Below, piece by piece: positions 15,169 through 21,723 of a stretch of 36,953 nt of DNA. This DNA is from a virus. The notes under the pieces were generated by a model. The model did not search any database and was not told the DNA's origin. It was given only the letters and a program-made list of their open reading frames with translations. Location of the stretch: positions 1 through 36,953 of IMG/VR virus record IMGVR_UViG_3300035670_000675. One strand, given 5' to 3'. The first letter of the stretch is position 1, and every line of letters starts with the position of its first letter. Position numbers and translations under genes: made by a program.

Positions 15169-15507
15169 ATGTATAAGAAAACTAAATACAACAATAAAAT
15201 CACAGAGTTAGATGGCATTAAGTTCCATTCACGCAAGGAATCTGTGCGTTATTCTCAGCTAAAATTGTACGAAAAAGGTGGATTAATTAAGGATCTTAGG
15301 CTGCAAGTTCCGTATGAGCTGATCCCTAAACTGGTAATTAATGGTAAGACCGAACGTGCTATTAAATATGTAGCAGACTTTGTATATATAGATATGGTAA
15401 ACAATAAAGAAATCGTAGAAGACTGCAAAGGTATGCGATTAGATGTATATAAGATTAAGTACAGGCTAATGAAGCAAGTGCATGGTATTGACATCAAAGA
15501 AACGTAG
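15169..15507 (+). CDS. DUF1064-type PD-(D/E)XK nuclease-like protein
   Basis: A 112-residue protein with the DUF1064 pattern: KYNNKITELDGIKFHSRKE (first acidic residue E24), then YVADFVYID (D70) and IVEDCKG (E84-D-x-K). E/D/ExK in this order suggests a PD-(D/E)XK nuclease fold, possibly a structure-specific nuclease in replication or recombination. AGG lies before the ATG. It is the first rightward gene and is followed by a structured leader and the replication genes. Confidence 0.7.
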   Translation: MYKKTKYNNKITELDGIKFHSRKESVRYSQLKLYEKGGLIKDLRLQVPYELIPKLVINGKTERAIKYVADFVYIDMVNNKEIVEDCKGMRLDVYKIKYRLMKQVHGIDIKET

Positions 15508-15527
15508 GCGTATATTATAGATCAAGT

Positions 15528-15571
15528 GGCATGATTAATGGCTTGGTCAAGAAGTCAAAATTAATGATGCC
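15528..15571 (+). repeat. Inverted repeat upstream of the replication-gene terminator hairpin
   Basis: GGCATgATTAAT (15528-15539) pairs with ATTAATgATGCC (15560-15571), giving 11 pairs around one G/G mismatch and a 20-base loop. The loop contains the palindrome CTTGGTCAAG (15542-15551). Together with the next hairpin it makes a two-hairpin leader between two early genes. Confidence 0.6.
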
Positions 15572-15580
15572 TCTGGTATC

Positions 15581-15630
15581 AGGGTTGTTATTTAGGTGCT
15601 TGACCCACCTATCTAGCAGCCCTTTTTTTT
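15581..15630 (+). terminator. Strong intrinsic terminator/attenuator directly before the replication gene
   Basis: AGGGTTGTTA (15581-15590) pairs with TAGCAGCCCT (15614-15623), with two G-U pairs. A 3x3 internal loop separates it from an upper stem AGGTG/CACCT (15594-15598 with 15606-15610). Eight T follow (15623-15630). The next Shine-Dalgarno (GGAG at 15631) begins right after the T-run. No promoter fits between the hairpin and the next gene, so downstream expression needs read-through. Confidence 0.8.
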
Positions 15631-15641
15631 GGAGCAAAGAT

Positions 15642-16295
15642 ATGGCTGAACGTAGAATGTTTGCAAAGACTATCATTGATAGCGATGCATTTTTAGATAT
15701 GCCGTTATCAACACAGGCGCTGTACTTTCATTTATCTATGAGAGCTGATGATGATGGATTCATTAATAACGCTAAGAAGATCCAGCGTATGCTTGGATGT
15801 GCTGATGATGATCTAAAGATATTGCTATCTAAAAACTTTATCATTCCTTTTGAAACTGGAGTATGCGTAATTAAGCATTGGAAGATACACAATTTAATAC
15901 AAAAAGATAGGTACAAACCTACTGTTTACGTTGAGCATAAAGAACAATTATCTTTAAAAAACAACAATGTATATACAATGGATACGGTATGTATCCAAGA
16001 TGTATCCAAAGTGGAAGCGCAGGTTAGTATAGGTAAGGCTAGTTTAGGTCAGGATAAAAACACATACACCGAAGATTTTACAATCTTCTGGTCTGCGTAT
16101 CCAAAAAAGACAGGCAAGGATGCAGCATACAAATCATGGACTAAATACAAACCTAGACTTGATGATGTAATGTATGCGTTATCTTGGCAGCAGGATAGTG
16201 ATCAATGGAAGCGTGGATATATACCAAACCCAGCTACTTACTTGAATCAAGGTAGATGGAAAGATGAAGAACCAATAGAAGGAGTACCATTTTGA
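15642..16295 (+). CDS. Replication initiator-like protein
   Basis: A 217-residue protein. The N-terminal half (ERRMFAKTIIDSDAFLDMP, then YFHLSMRADDDGF, then KIHNLIQKDRYKPT) is the winged-helix domain found in phage replication proteins and DnaD-like initiators. A variable linker follows. The C-terminal domain (FTIFWSAYPKKTGKDAAYKSW, about 147-217) is common in phage replisome organisers. It would bind the origin and help recruit helicase. The ATG at 15642 is chosen because GGAG is 7 bases upstream and the family N-terminus begins here. The next gene encodes a probable helicase loader. Confidence 0.75.
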   Translation: MAERRMFAKTIIDSDAFLDMPLSTQALYFHLSMRADDDGFINNAKKIQRMLGCADDDLKILLSKNFIIPFETGVCVIKHWKIHNLIQKDRYKPTVYVEHKEQLSLKNNNVYTMDTVCIQDVSKVEAQVSIGKASLGQDKNTYTEDFTIFWSAYPKKTGKDAAYKSWTKYKPRLDDVMYALSWQQDSDQWKRGYIPNPATYLNQGRWKDEEPIEGVPF

Positions 16296-16717
16296 TAGAA
16301 CATGATAAAAAACAATTTAAGTCCATGATGACAGCGCTAACTGTTCTCTATGGTAAACGTGAACTAGATCAGGAACTATTACGTATCTGGTACGGCAAGC
16401 TTAAACGCTTTGACATAGATATGGTAAGCAAGGCATTCGACAAGTGGGTAGACAACAACAAGTATATGCCATTGCCTGTAGACATAATTGATCTATGCAA
16501 GGCACAAGAGGCTCGTGTGATTACTGCAGCGTTACCTAAACCTACACACACGCCAGAGCAGATCAAAGAGAATCAGGAAAGACTCAACCGTGAGTTAGCT
16601 AAGATGAAACCAAAGCGTGATCACAAGGCATGGGCTAAGGACATCATGAAGACACCAGAGAAGTTCCCAGATATTTCATTAAGATTTGCAAAAGAAGCAT
16701 TGCACATAATGGAATAA
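16292..16717 (+). CDS. Probable replicative helicase loader
   Basis: A 141-residue helical protein. The N-terminal region (KSMMTALTVLYGKRELDQELLRIWY, then FDKWVDNNKYMPLPVDIIDLC) has the pattern of G39P/lambda P-type helicase-loading proteins. A basic helical tail follows. The TTG start overlaps the previous stop (TTGA) and has AAGGAG 7 bases before it, which supports this rare start. It pairs functionally with the replication gene just upstream, as lambda P does with O. There is no phage helicase gene, so the host DnaB is the likely partner. Confidence 0.68.
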   Translation: MIEHDKKQFKSMMTALTVLYGKRELDQELLRIWYGKLKRFDIDMVSKAFDKWVDNNKYMPLPVDIIDLCKAQEARVITAALPKPTHTPEQIKENQERLNRELAKMKPKRDHKAWAKDIMKTPEKFPDISLRFAKEALHIME

Positions 16718-16727
16718 CTGATATAAT
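16700..16727 (+). promoter_or_regulatory. Rightward sigma70-like promoter
   Basis: TTGCAC (16700-16705), 16 bases, then a perfect TATAAT (16722-16727), with a start expected near 16734. It lies at the end of the helicase-loader gene and would drive the series of small genes downstream. The TTGCA(A/C)-16-TATAAT form matches the leftward promoter at 15094-15121. Confidence 0.72.
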
Positions 16728-16748
16728 GTATTGCACAAGGAGAAGATT

Positions 16749-16892
16749 ATGGATAACAAACTTTTAATACTATGCATTGTGATGGCGTTCATCATTGGGA
16801 TGTACACGGCAGTTCTTATCACAAAAGATCGCGGATGTACTGTAACGTATGCTAAAGACAAAGAGGTTCATGTGATGGTGGGAAGACTATGA
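16749..16892 (+). CDS. Small single-TM protein (47 aa)
   Basis: The peptide has one membrane helix near its start (KLLILCIVMAFIIGMYTAVLI), then a basic and polar tail with one Cys. AAGGAGAAG precedes the ATG, and the stop overlaps the next ATG (ATGA). It is the first gene after the promoter at 16700. No family recognised. Confidence 0.6.
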   Translation: MDNKLLILCIVMAFIIGMYTAVLITKDRGCTVTYAKDKEVHVMVGRL

Positions 16893-17170
16893 ATAAGAAT
16901 GATTTCAATATAATTGCAACGGTGATTATCTGCATCTTGTTATTAGTTACAGCTATATGCGCTAAAGCAGAGAACAAAGCAATTAGCGACATACTAGGTG
17001 CATATGCTAAACAACCAACTGTAATCTATGTGCAGCCATATAGCCAATATCCACAGCCACCAGCATACTTGCCACCAGTAAGAGGTCAGGTGCTAGAGCA
17101 AGCAGACTTTGGTGGTGCAAGGTTACATGAAACAGAATCAATTAACTTACTAGGAGAGAGTGATGAGTAA
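16889..17170 (+). CDS. Secreted or membrane-anchored Pro-rich small protein
   Basis: A 93-residue protein with an N-terminal hydrophobic segment (IIATVIICILLLVTAICAKA, residues 8-27). The end looks like a signal-peptidase site. A Pro/Tyr-rich stretch (YVQPYSQYPQPPAYLPP) and an acidic tail follow. It overlaps both neighbours by a few bases. Function unknown. Confidence 0.55.
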   Translation: MNKNDFNIIATVIICILLLVTAICAKAENKAISDILGAYAKQPTVIYVQPYSQYPQPPAYLPPVRGQVLEQADFGGARLHETESINLLGESDE

Positions 17171-17354
17171 ACATTTTGAAGAAGCAAGGTTGGTAATTAC
17201 GGCAGACATTGTTTATGATCCAGATGGTCTAGATTTGCCAAAAGAATTTTATCAAGCAATAGATAAAGATTTAATATTTCATTTAACTAGATTTAATATC
17301 TTATCTAAAAATACAAAAGTTGAACTACAAGGATTTATCTGTGATGGAAAATAA
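17163..17354 (+). CDS. Hypothetical small protein
   Basis: A 63-residue protein with a mixed charged sequence (FEEARLVITADIVYDPDG). The ATG at 17163 is chosen over the adjacent GTG because AGGAG lies 6 bases upstream. It overlaps the gene before and after. No family recognised. Confidence 0.5.
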   Translation: MSKHFEEARLVITADIVYDPDGLDLPKEFYQAIDKDLIFHLTRFNILSKNTKVELQGFICDGK

Positions 17355-17514
17355 AAAGGGGCGCAAGCCATACCCAGTTGAGATGAGATGTGTGACTACA
17401 TCATTACGATTACGGCCAGATCGCTTGGCTAAGTATAAAGAGCTAGGTGGAGTTCAATGGCTTAACGGTATGTTAGATATGATCAAGAAGGATAAAGAGC
17501 ATGGCACAGCATAA
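17344..17514 (+). CDS. Hypothetical small basic protein, possibly DNA-binding
   Basis: A 56-residue basic protein (NKKGRKPYPVEMRCVTTSLRL, then RPDRLAKYKELGGVQWLNGMLD). The Arg-rich strand followed by two helices recalls a ribbon-helix-helix unit. The start at 17344 is favoured by AAGGAT about 10 bases upstream. DNA binding is inferred from this shape only. Confidence 0.5.
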   Translation: MENKKGRKPYPVEMRCVTTSLRLRPDRLAKYKELGGVQWLNGMLDMIKKDKEHGTA

Positions 17515-17782
17515 ATGGCATAAAGAAATAAAAGCATGGGCTGATGGTGTAGCAATTGAATCGAAAGATTTGCATGGTAGATGGTATGAGGTAAAGGGTA
17601 CACCATTTTGGGATGATTATGAATTCCGCATTAAACCACAGCCTAAAGAGCCACAGTATTTGTATGCGTATGCGTATAAAGATGATTCAGTTTGGTTATT
17701 TAATAAACCACAAACTTGCTTGGATGGGATAATAGGCAAAATTAAACTAGAGGTAGAAGATGAATCCACCAATTCCAACTAA
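17501..17782 (+). CDS. Hypothetical phage protein with W..W/YRIKP-type fold
   Basis: A 93-residue protein with the pattern IKAWADGVAIESK, RWYEVKGTPFWDDYEFRIKP, which I recognise from many small phage proteins of unknown role. AAGGAT precedes the ATG. It overlaps the previous gene by 14 bases and the next by 23. Confidence 0.6.
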   Translation: MAQHKWHKEIKAWADGVAIESKDLHGRWYEVKGTPFWDDYEFRIKPQPKEPQYLYAYAYKDDSVWLFNKPQTCLDGIIGKIKLEVEDESTNSN

Positions 17783-17870
17783 ACAATGTTTTAAATGCGG
17801 AATGCTAACAAACGCCATCCAATGTGTTTATGGCATATCCTGCAGATCATGTTTTAACAAAGCTATATGA
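17760..17870 (+). CDS. 36-residue zinc-ribbon peptide
   Basis: The peptide has four cysteines in two CxxC pairs (C10/C13 and C28/C31), the pattern of a minimal zinc ribbon. It starts inside the end of the upstream gene and its TGA overlaps the next ATG (ATGA). The coupled arrangement supports translation. Confidence 0.5.
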   Translation: MNPPIPTKQCFKCGMLTNAIQCVYGISCRSCFNKAI

Positions 17871-18046
17871 AGTGGATACAGGTAGACAATTACCACATTA
17901 AATGCAACACCCCGACAGCTATATTTTATATAAGCAAATCAATGATATACGATAAGGTTATATACGAGCTGTGGAATGGTAATAAATGGTTATATAAATC
18001 GGAGAAGATAGAAGATGCAAAAGAATATGCAGAGCGTTATTATTAA
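17867..18046 (+). CDS. Hypothetical small protein (59 aa)
   Basis: The protein is rich in Tyr, Lys and Ile, with a likely beta hairpin (VIYELWNGNKWLYKSEK) and a terminal helix (IEDAKEYAERYY). Its ATG overlaps the stop of the gene before it, and its end overlaps the methyltransferase start by 32 bases. No family recognised. Confidence 0.5.
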   Translation: MKWIQVDNYHIKCNTPTAIFYISKSMIYDKVIYELWNGNKWLYKSEKIEDAKEYAERYY

Positions 18047-18656
18047 GAACTGCACTTTATACAACATGGACTGCATGGAATACATGAAGTCATTGCCTGA
18101 TAATGCTTTTGATTTAGCTATTGTTGACCCACCTTATCGCGATGAAAATCAGCCAACAAAAGATATGCGAAATAATGGCAGTATGAAAAGTTTAGAAGGC
18201 CGACCGTCAAAAGAATATTTTTTTCAATTAAATAGGATAAGCAAAAATCAAATAATTTGGGGGGCTAATAATTTTGAATTGCCACAATTTATGGGATTTA
18301 TAGTTTGGAGAAAGTTAACAATATCTGAAGAATTTACTATGAGCATGGCTGAAATCGCTAGTTTAAGTGCTGGTCTTGGGACAGTTTCAAAAATTTTTGA
18401 ATTGCAACCGCAAGGAACAAAAAAAGACCCAAGAATTCACCCAACCCAAAAGCCAGTTAAACTATATGAATGGCTACTAACAAACTACGCTAAACAAGGT
18501 GACAAGATACTAGACACACATTTAGGTTCTGGTTCACACGCTATTGCTTGCAATAACTTGGGATTTGAATTAGTTGGATGTGAATTAGATGCAGATTATT
18601 TTCAAGCATCATGCAAGCGAATAGAAGCTGAAGCATTGCAAGAAAGGTTGTTCTAA
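18015..18656 (+). CDS. DNA methyltransferase, beta-class (DPPY first), adenine-N6 or cytosine-N4
   Basis: A 213-residue amino-methyltransferase. The catalytic DPPY is at residues 38-41. The AdoMet-binding motif appears late as KILDTHLGSGSHAIACNNLG (about 168-187), and HPTQKPVKLYEWLL precedes it. Catalytic motif before binding motif makes it beta-class. There is no partner restriction gene, so it is an orphan enzyme, likely protecting phage DNA from host restriction or acting in regulation. GGAG lies about 10 bases before the ATG. A second ATG at 18027 is possible. Confidence 0.87.
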   Translation: MQKNMQSVIIKNCTLYNMDCMEYMKSLPDNAFDLAIVDPPYRDENQPTKDMRNNGSMKSLEGRPSKEYFFQLNRISKNQIIWGANNFELPQFMGFIVWRKLTISEEFTMSMAEIASLSAGLGTVSKIFELQPQGTKKDPRIHPTQKPVKLYEWLLTNYAKQGDKILDTHLGSGSHAIACNNLGFELVGCELDADYFQASCKRIEAEALQERLF

Positions 18657-19018
18657 TGCAAAAACATAAACCTTTTAATATCAGCAAAAGCAACCTACCA
18701 GTCCTATTCCAAAAGCTAAATGATTTAGTAGAGGTAGAGGGTAACTGGCAAGTGTTGATTAAAGAACGCAATAGTGATCGCAGCGTAGAGCAGAATGCAA
18801 GGCTATGGGAGCTATATAGCAGCATAGGCAATTATCTGGGTTATACAGCAGAAGAGATGCATGACCTGATGGGATATAAGTTCTTGCTGATTGAAAAGAA
18901 TATTGGCAGAGAAAAGGTGACAAAAGTTCAAAGTACGACTAAACTATCGGTTAAGGATATGGGCGAGTATCAAGAGAAGATACAAGCATGGGCAAGTAAC
19001 TTAGGATGGAGCTGGTGA
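18656..19018 (+). CDS. ninB: NinB / Orf-family recombination protein
   Basis: A 120-residue protein with the NinB hallmark SDRSVEQNARLWELYSSIG followed by GYTAEEMHDLMGYKFL. Lambda NinB (Orf) binds single-stranded DNA with SSB and helps load annealing proteins in phage recombination. Here the annealing protein and SSB are encoded in the leftward operon. It overlaps the methyltransferase stop (TAATG) and the next gene (TGATG). Confidence 0.82.
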   Translation: MQKHKPFNISKSNLPVLFQKLNDLVEVEGNWQVLIKERNSDRSVEQNARLWELYSSIGNYLGYTAEEMHDLMGYKFLLIEKNIGREKVTKVQSTTKLSVKDMGEYQEKIQAWASNLGWSW

Positions 19019-19152
19019 TGTGGGTACTACTAGACGATGAAGGTCAGCCTGTTAGATACTTTGACTATCCTGCTGAGGGTACAGTTGAGGTTGTTGAGCC
19101 TAAGCTGACTTTTGACGAGATGATGGATAAATTCGGAGAAGCGTTACTATGA
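19018..19152 (+). CDS. Hypothetical acidic 44-residue protein
   Basis: The protein begins MWVLLDDEGQPVRYFDYPAE and is strongly acidic. Start and stop overlap its neighbours (TGATG and ATGA), giving good grounds for translational coupling. The DDEG.PVRYFDYP pattern is seen in small phage proteins of unknown function. Confidence 0.55.
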   Translation: MWVLLDDEGQPVRYFDYPAEGTVEVVEPKLTFDEMMDKFGEALL

Positions 19153-19544
19153 ATAAAGACGAAGCATTAAAGATGGCGATTGATTTATTAGAATCAATGA
19201 AAACTGGAGCAGAAACATTTCAACAATCAAGTATTCATATTGTTTGTAGTATCTGTGAAGAAGCACTAGAGGCAGAGCAAATCTTCCAAGCGCAAGAACC
19301 TGTAGCGTATCTTAGCGAAGATAAAAAGTCTGTAATTACTAGGCTTATGAGAGTTCGCAGGACTGAAGATGAAATGAATGGAAAAGTGATAAAAGACTTT
19401 CCAATGCCACTCTACACCCACCCTCATCAATGGCAAGGATTAACGGATGAAGAGATACGGCATTGCTTATATGAATTTAATACGCAAGACTTTATTCAGT
19501 TTGCTCGTGCTATTGAACAAGCATTAAAGGATAAGAACACATGA
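19149..19544 (+). CDS. Modular small phage protein, paralogue A
   Basis: A 131-residue protein built from three pieces: an N-terminal helix pair (DEALKMAIDLLESM, residues 4-17), a middle QEPVAYLSEDK...PMPLYTHPHQWQGLTDEEI (49-102), and a C-terminal AIEQALKDKNT. The QEPVAY...LY.HP....GLTDEEI pattern is widespread in phages with no known role. Its first and last pieces recur almost exactly in the next gene. It overlaps its neighbours by 4 bases each. Confidence 0.6.
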   Translation: MNKDEALKMAIDLLESMKTGAETFQQSSIHIVCSICEEALEAEQIFQAQEPVAYLSEDKKSVITRLMRVRRTEDEMNGKVIKDFPMPLYTHPHQWQGLTDEEIRHCLYEFNTQDFIQFARAIEQALKDKNT

Positions 19545-19819
19545 ATAAGCAAACACAAGAAGCATTAAAGATGGCGATTGAAGCGTTGGAACACGCAAGT
19601 GAACGAAGCATAATAATAAATGCGTATGAAGAAGTAATCAACGCTTGCAAAGAAGCACTAGAACAACCAGCATGGCAAGGATTAACGGATGATGAGATAG
19701 ATGACATCATAAAAAATGTATTTAGTAAAAGTACAATAGAGTTAAACGGAGTAAAAACTTGTTCTGTGCGTGATGGTGTTAGAGCCATTGAACAAGCGTT
19801 AAAGGATAAGAACACATGA
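19161..19819 (+). repeat. Three sets of DNA repeats linking two adjacent small genes
   Basis: A 23-base repeat coding for EALKMAI lies at 19161-19183 and 19559-19581. A 20-base repeat coding for WQGLTD lies at 19431-19450 and 19673-19692. A 33-base repeat coding for the terminal IEQALKDKNT plus stop lies at 19512-19544 and 19787-19819, with one mismatch. They appear in the same order, so gene B is a shortened duplicate of gene A. Confidence 0.85.
19541..19819 (+). CDS. Modular small phage protein, paralogue B
   Basis: A 92-residue protein that shares the N-terminal TQEALKMAIEALEH, the WQGLTDDEIDD segment and the C-terminal AIEQALKDKNT with the preceding gene. It lacks the QEPVAY...LYTHP part. 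It overlaps both neighbours by 4 bases. It is most simply a duplicate that lost the middle section. Function unknown. Confidence 0.6.
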   Translation: MNKQTQEALKMAIEALEHASERSIIINAYEEVINACKEALEQPAWQGLTDDEIDDIIKNVFSKSTIELNGVKTCSVRDGVRAIEQALKDKNT

Positions 19820-20001
19820 TTGATGAAGTGCCAACATTAAAGCTACATGGCCATTGCAAATTTACACCAGCACAGGTGCGAGAGATTAGATCTAAGTTAG
19901 ATGCTGGAGTTCTTGGTAAGGTTATTATGATTGACTACGACATGGATAGAATGACATTGACTAGAATCAAATACAACAGAACATACAAGGGAATTGTATG
20001 A
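19816..20001 (+). CDS. Small HTH-like protein
   Basis: A 61-residue protein with the pattern KFTPAQVREIRSKLDAG...MIDYDMDRMTLTRIKYNRTYKGI. It resembles the small HTH units of homing-endonuclease-associated proteins (qV.eIr...g....I...Y..s...i..I..g..y). It overlaps both neighbours by 4 bases. Confidence 0.5.
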   Translation: MIDEVPTLKLHGHCKFTPAQVREIRSKLDAGVLGKVIMIDYDMDRMTLTRIKYNRTYKGIV

Positions 20002-20186
20002 AAAAAGAAATACAACCATATATAGATATGATGTCTTCTTATGCCAGCAAAAGAAAATGGAAGTCATTAGATGACCATGAGATTGCAAGATTAATACTTA
20101 TTAATGAGTTAGATAACACAGGTGATGCTGGCCTTATTAGATTGGTTGATAAAGCGTTAAGGAATAAGAATGCTGATAACAGTTAA
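19998..20186 (+). CDS. Hypothetical small protein with a tail like paralogues A and B
   Basis: A 62-residue protein (YIDMMSSYASKRKWKSLDDH, then LIRLVDKALRNKNADNS). The terminal KALRNKN resembles the QALKDKNT end of the two modular genes upstream, and the DNA is recognisably related. It may be a more diverged family member. Confidence 0.45.
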   Translation: MKKEIQPYIDMMSSYASKRKWKSLDDHEIARLILINELDNTGDAGLIRLVDKALRNKNADNS

Positions 20187-20322
20187 GGACTACCTGCTGT
20201 GCTACTCACCAGCTTATGCGTTAGGTGTTGCGACAGGGTTGCTGTTAGCTATAGCGCTAAGACACAGACCAAGCAAATCATCTATGTGGAGGCGCAAAAA
20301 TGTCGGTAAACGAGTTTATTAA
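20170..20322 (+). CDS. Small single-TM protein with basic tail (50 aa)
   Basis: The protein has one membrane helix (SPAYALGVATGLLLAIAL, about residues 13-30) and a strongly basic C-terminus (RHRPSK, WRRKNVGKR). It overlaps the gene before by 17 bases and the one after by 23. Positive-inside topology suggests a cytoplasmic C-terminus. No family recognised. Confidence 0.5.
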   Translation: MLITVKDYLLCYSPAYALGVATGLLLAIALRHRPSKSSMWRRKNVGKRVY

Positions 20323-20485
20323 GAACATGGCTGCAGCAGGATTTACTGGAAGCTTCAGGGCTTCTAATGGTGAACAGTCATATCGTGGCATAATTAACTC
20401 AGATGGAACGATAGAAAAGGTTAAGGTAAGAACTGTAGCCGAAAGCAGAGCAGAAATCGACAGGATATTACATGGTAAAAAGTAA
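20300..20485 (+). CDS. Hypothetical small protein
   Basis: A 61-residue protein (SVNEFIKNMAAAGFTGSFRA, then TIEKVKVRTVAESRAEIDRIL). GGAGG lies 7 bases before the ATG. It overlaps the HExxH gene by 14 bases. No family recognised. Confidence 0.5.
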   Translation: MSVNEFIKNMAAAGFTGSFRASNGEQSYRGIINSDGTIEKVKVRTVAESRAEIDRILHGKK

Positions 20486-20888
20486 ATGGATTGACAGGGC
20501 ATTAATTATTTCGCCAGTATTTTATACGCTGTGTACTGATGAAGCTGACTTCTACAGGCTAATGAAAAATATTAAGATGCCAATTGTAGATCAGCCAGAG
20601 TTTATGATAGCTGGATCTGGAGCTACAACTCACACATTTAGAACTGAAGAATATCCAGTTGCCATTGTATGTATGAACTTAGATAACGATGCAACAAACG
20701 CCCAGCTTAGTGCAATGATTGCTCATGAGGCTGTTCATGTATTTCAATATATACTAGAATGTATTGGCGAGACAGATCCAAGCGTAGAATTTGAGGCATA
20801 TTCAATACAGATGATTACTCAGCAGTTAATTTTAGAATACGAAAGACAGAGAGATTTAGTATATGGCAATCAAACTAACAAAAACTGA
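20472..20888 (+). CDS. HExxH zincin-like phage protein
   Basis: A 138-residue protein with AMIAHEAVHVFQ (HEAVH at 85-89), which gives two His ligands and the catalytic Glu of a zinc metallopeptidase. A likely third ligand lies in SVEFEAYSIQ (E106 or E108), about 20 residues on, as in gluzincins. It could cleave a host or phage protein, but substrate and activity are unknown. It overlaps the next gene by 26 bases. Confidence 0.65.
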   Translation: MVKSKWIDRALIISPVFYTLCTDEADFYRLMKNIKMPIVDQPEFMIAGSGATTHTFRTEEYPVAIVCMNLDNDATNAQLSAMIAHEAVHVFQYILECIGETDPSVEFEAYSIQMITQQLILEYERQRDLVYGNQTNKN

Positions 20889-21084
20889 AGAGCAAATAAA
20901 TATTCATGTAATGTTTGGATACAGCATTAAACAATTAGCAGATTTATTTGATGTAACAGAATCACAAATTAAACGTCATCTTGGAAACATATACAAAAAG
21001 CGTGGCGTTGCTAATAGAACTGAACTGATGGCTAAAGAAATACTAAAGCTAATTAACAGAATAAGAGAGATGGAGAATGAATAA
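20863..21084 (+). CDS. LuxR/GerE-type HTH protein
   Basis: A 73-residue protein that is almost only a LuxR-type HTH: LTKTEEQINIHVMFGYSIKQ, ADLFDVTESQIKRHLGNIYK, KRGVANRTELMAKEI. The GYS.KQLAD.....S.IK.HL.NIYKK.GV.NR.EL pattern is diagnostic. It lacks any receiver or ligand domain, so it may act as a constitutive phage regulator. The target is not known. Confidence 0.78.
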   Translation: MAIKLTKTEEQINIHVMFGYSIKQLADLFDVTESQIKRHLGNIYKKRGVANRTELMAKEILKLINRIREMENE

Positions 21085-21370
21085 AGATGAACGCAATCAC
21101 TATGGGCGTATTGCTGACATTGGGTGTGTTGTATGCTTGCTGGCTGGCTATGGTCATAGTCCTTGTGAGATACACCATATTCGTACTGGTACAGGAGCGG
21201 GGCAGAAAAGCCATTGGAGTAAAGCCATTGGGTTATGCCCTACTCATCATCGTCTGGGCGGTCATGGTGTTGCCATTCATGCTGGCATACGAGCTTTTGA
21301 AGATGCTATTGGCATGAGTGAGGTAGAACTGCTATCAAAACAACTGGATCTATTAAATGGCACAACTTAA
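21077..21370 (+). CDS. HNH nuclease of the Ref (RecA-dependent nuclease) type
   Basis: A 97-residue protein with an HNH/zinc pattern: IGCVVCLLAGYGHSPCEIHHIRTG, then GLCPTHHRLGGHGVAIHAG. The HHIR...CP.HH....GVAIHAG...FE set matches phage Ref-like nucleases, which in P1 cut DNA only with RecA present. The location near recombination genes fits. An overlapping hydrophobic reading frame at 21087-21317 is judged spurious. Confidence 0.75.
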   Translation: MNKDERNHYGRIADIGCVVCLLAGYGHSPCEIHHIRTGTGAGQKSHWSKAIGLCPTHHRLGGHGVAIHAGIRAFEDAIGMSEVELLSKQLDLLNGTT

Positions 21371-21402
21371 TACTCAAACCTATTAACCTATGGAACTTAC
21401 CA

Positions 21403-21723
21403 ATGAAATCAATATCACTTGACCAAGTGTGGAACGAAGACGAAGAGAGAGAATGGGATTCATTCTTTAAACGCTCAGATGCAGCGCTTGCAGAAGCTGG
21501 CTTGCCTGTGCCTAAAGACAACATCAATCCTAATCACTACAAGCAAGGTGGCGTTGAGTGCATTGATGCGCTAGAGGCTGCAACTGTGAACTTAAAGGGC
21601 ATCGAGGCTGTCTGTACCGCTAACGCTATTAAGTACCTGTGGCGCTGGAAAGAAAAGAACGGACACGAGGATTTGGAGAAGGCATTATGGTATATCAACA
21701 GGTTGTTGCATAAAAAGAAATAA
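21403..21723 (+). CDS. DUF3310 phage protein
   Basis: A 106-residue protein with NPNHYKQGGVECIDALEAAT followed by ANAIKYLWRWKEKNGHEDL and KALWYINRLL, the DUF3310 signature. The family is widespread in phages, is sometimes called nucleotide-kinase-like, and has no settled activity. The ORF is complete, so the following RNA-like region does not interrupt it. Confidence 0.82.
   Translation: MKSISLDQVWNEDEEREWDSFFKRSDAALAEAGLPVPKDNINPNHYKQGGVECIDALEAATVNLKGIEAVCTANAIKYLWRWKEKNGHEDLEKALWYINRLLHKKK

Noticed and set aside
15531-15641. An N-terminal extension of the replication gene from 15531
   Set aside because: The extension translates a terminator hairpin, has no family resemblance, and the ATG at 15642 has the better Shine-Dalgarno.
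21087-21317. A 76-residue hydrophobic reading frame that looks like a membrane protein
   Set aside because: It lies wholly inside the HNH nuclease gene in another frame, and the HNH motifs are well conserved, so it is most likely a chance overlap.
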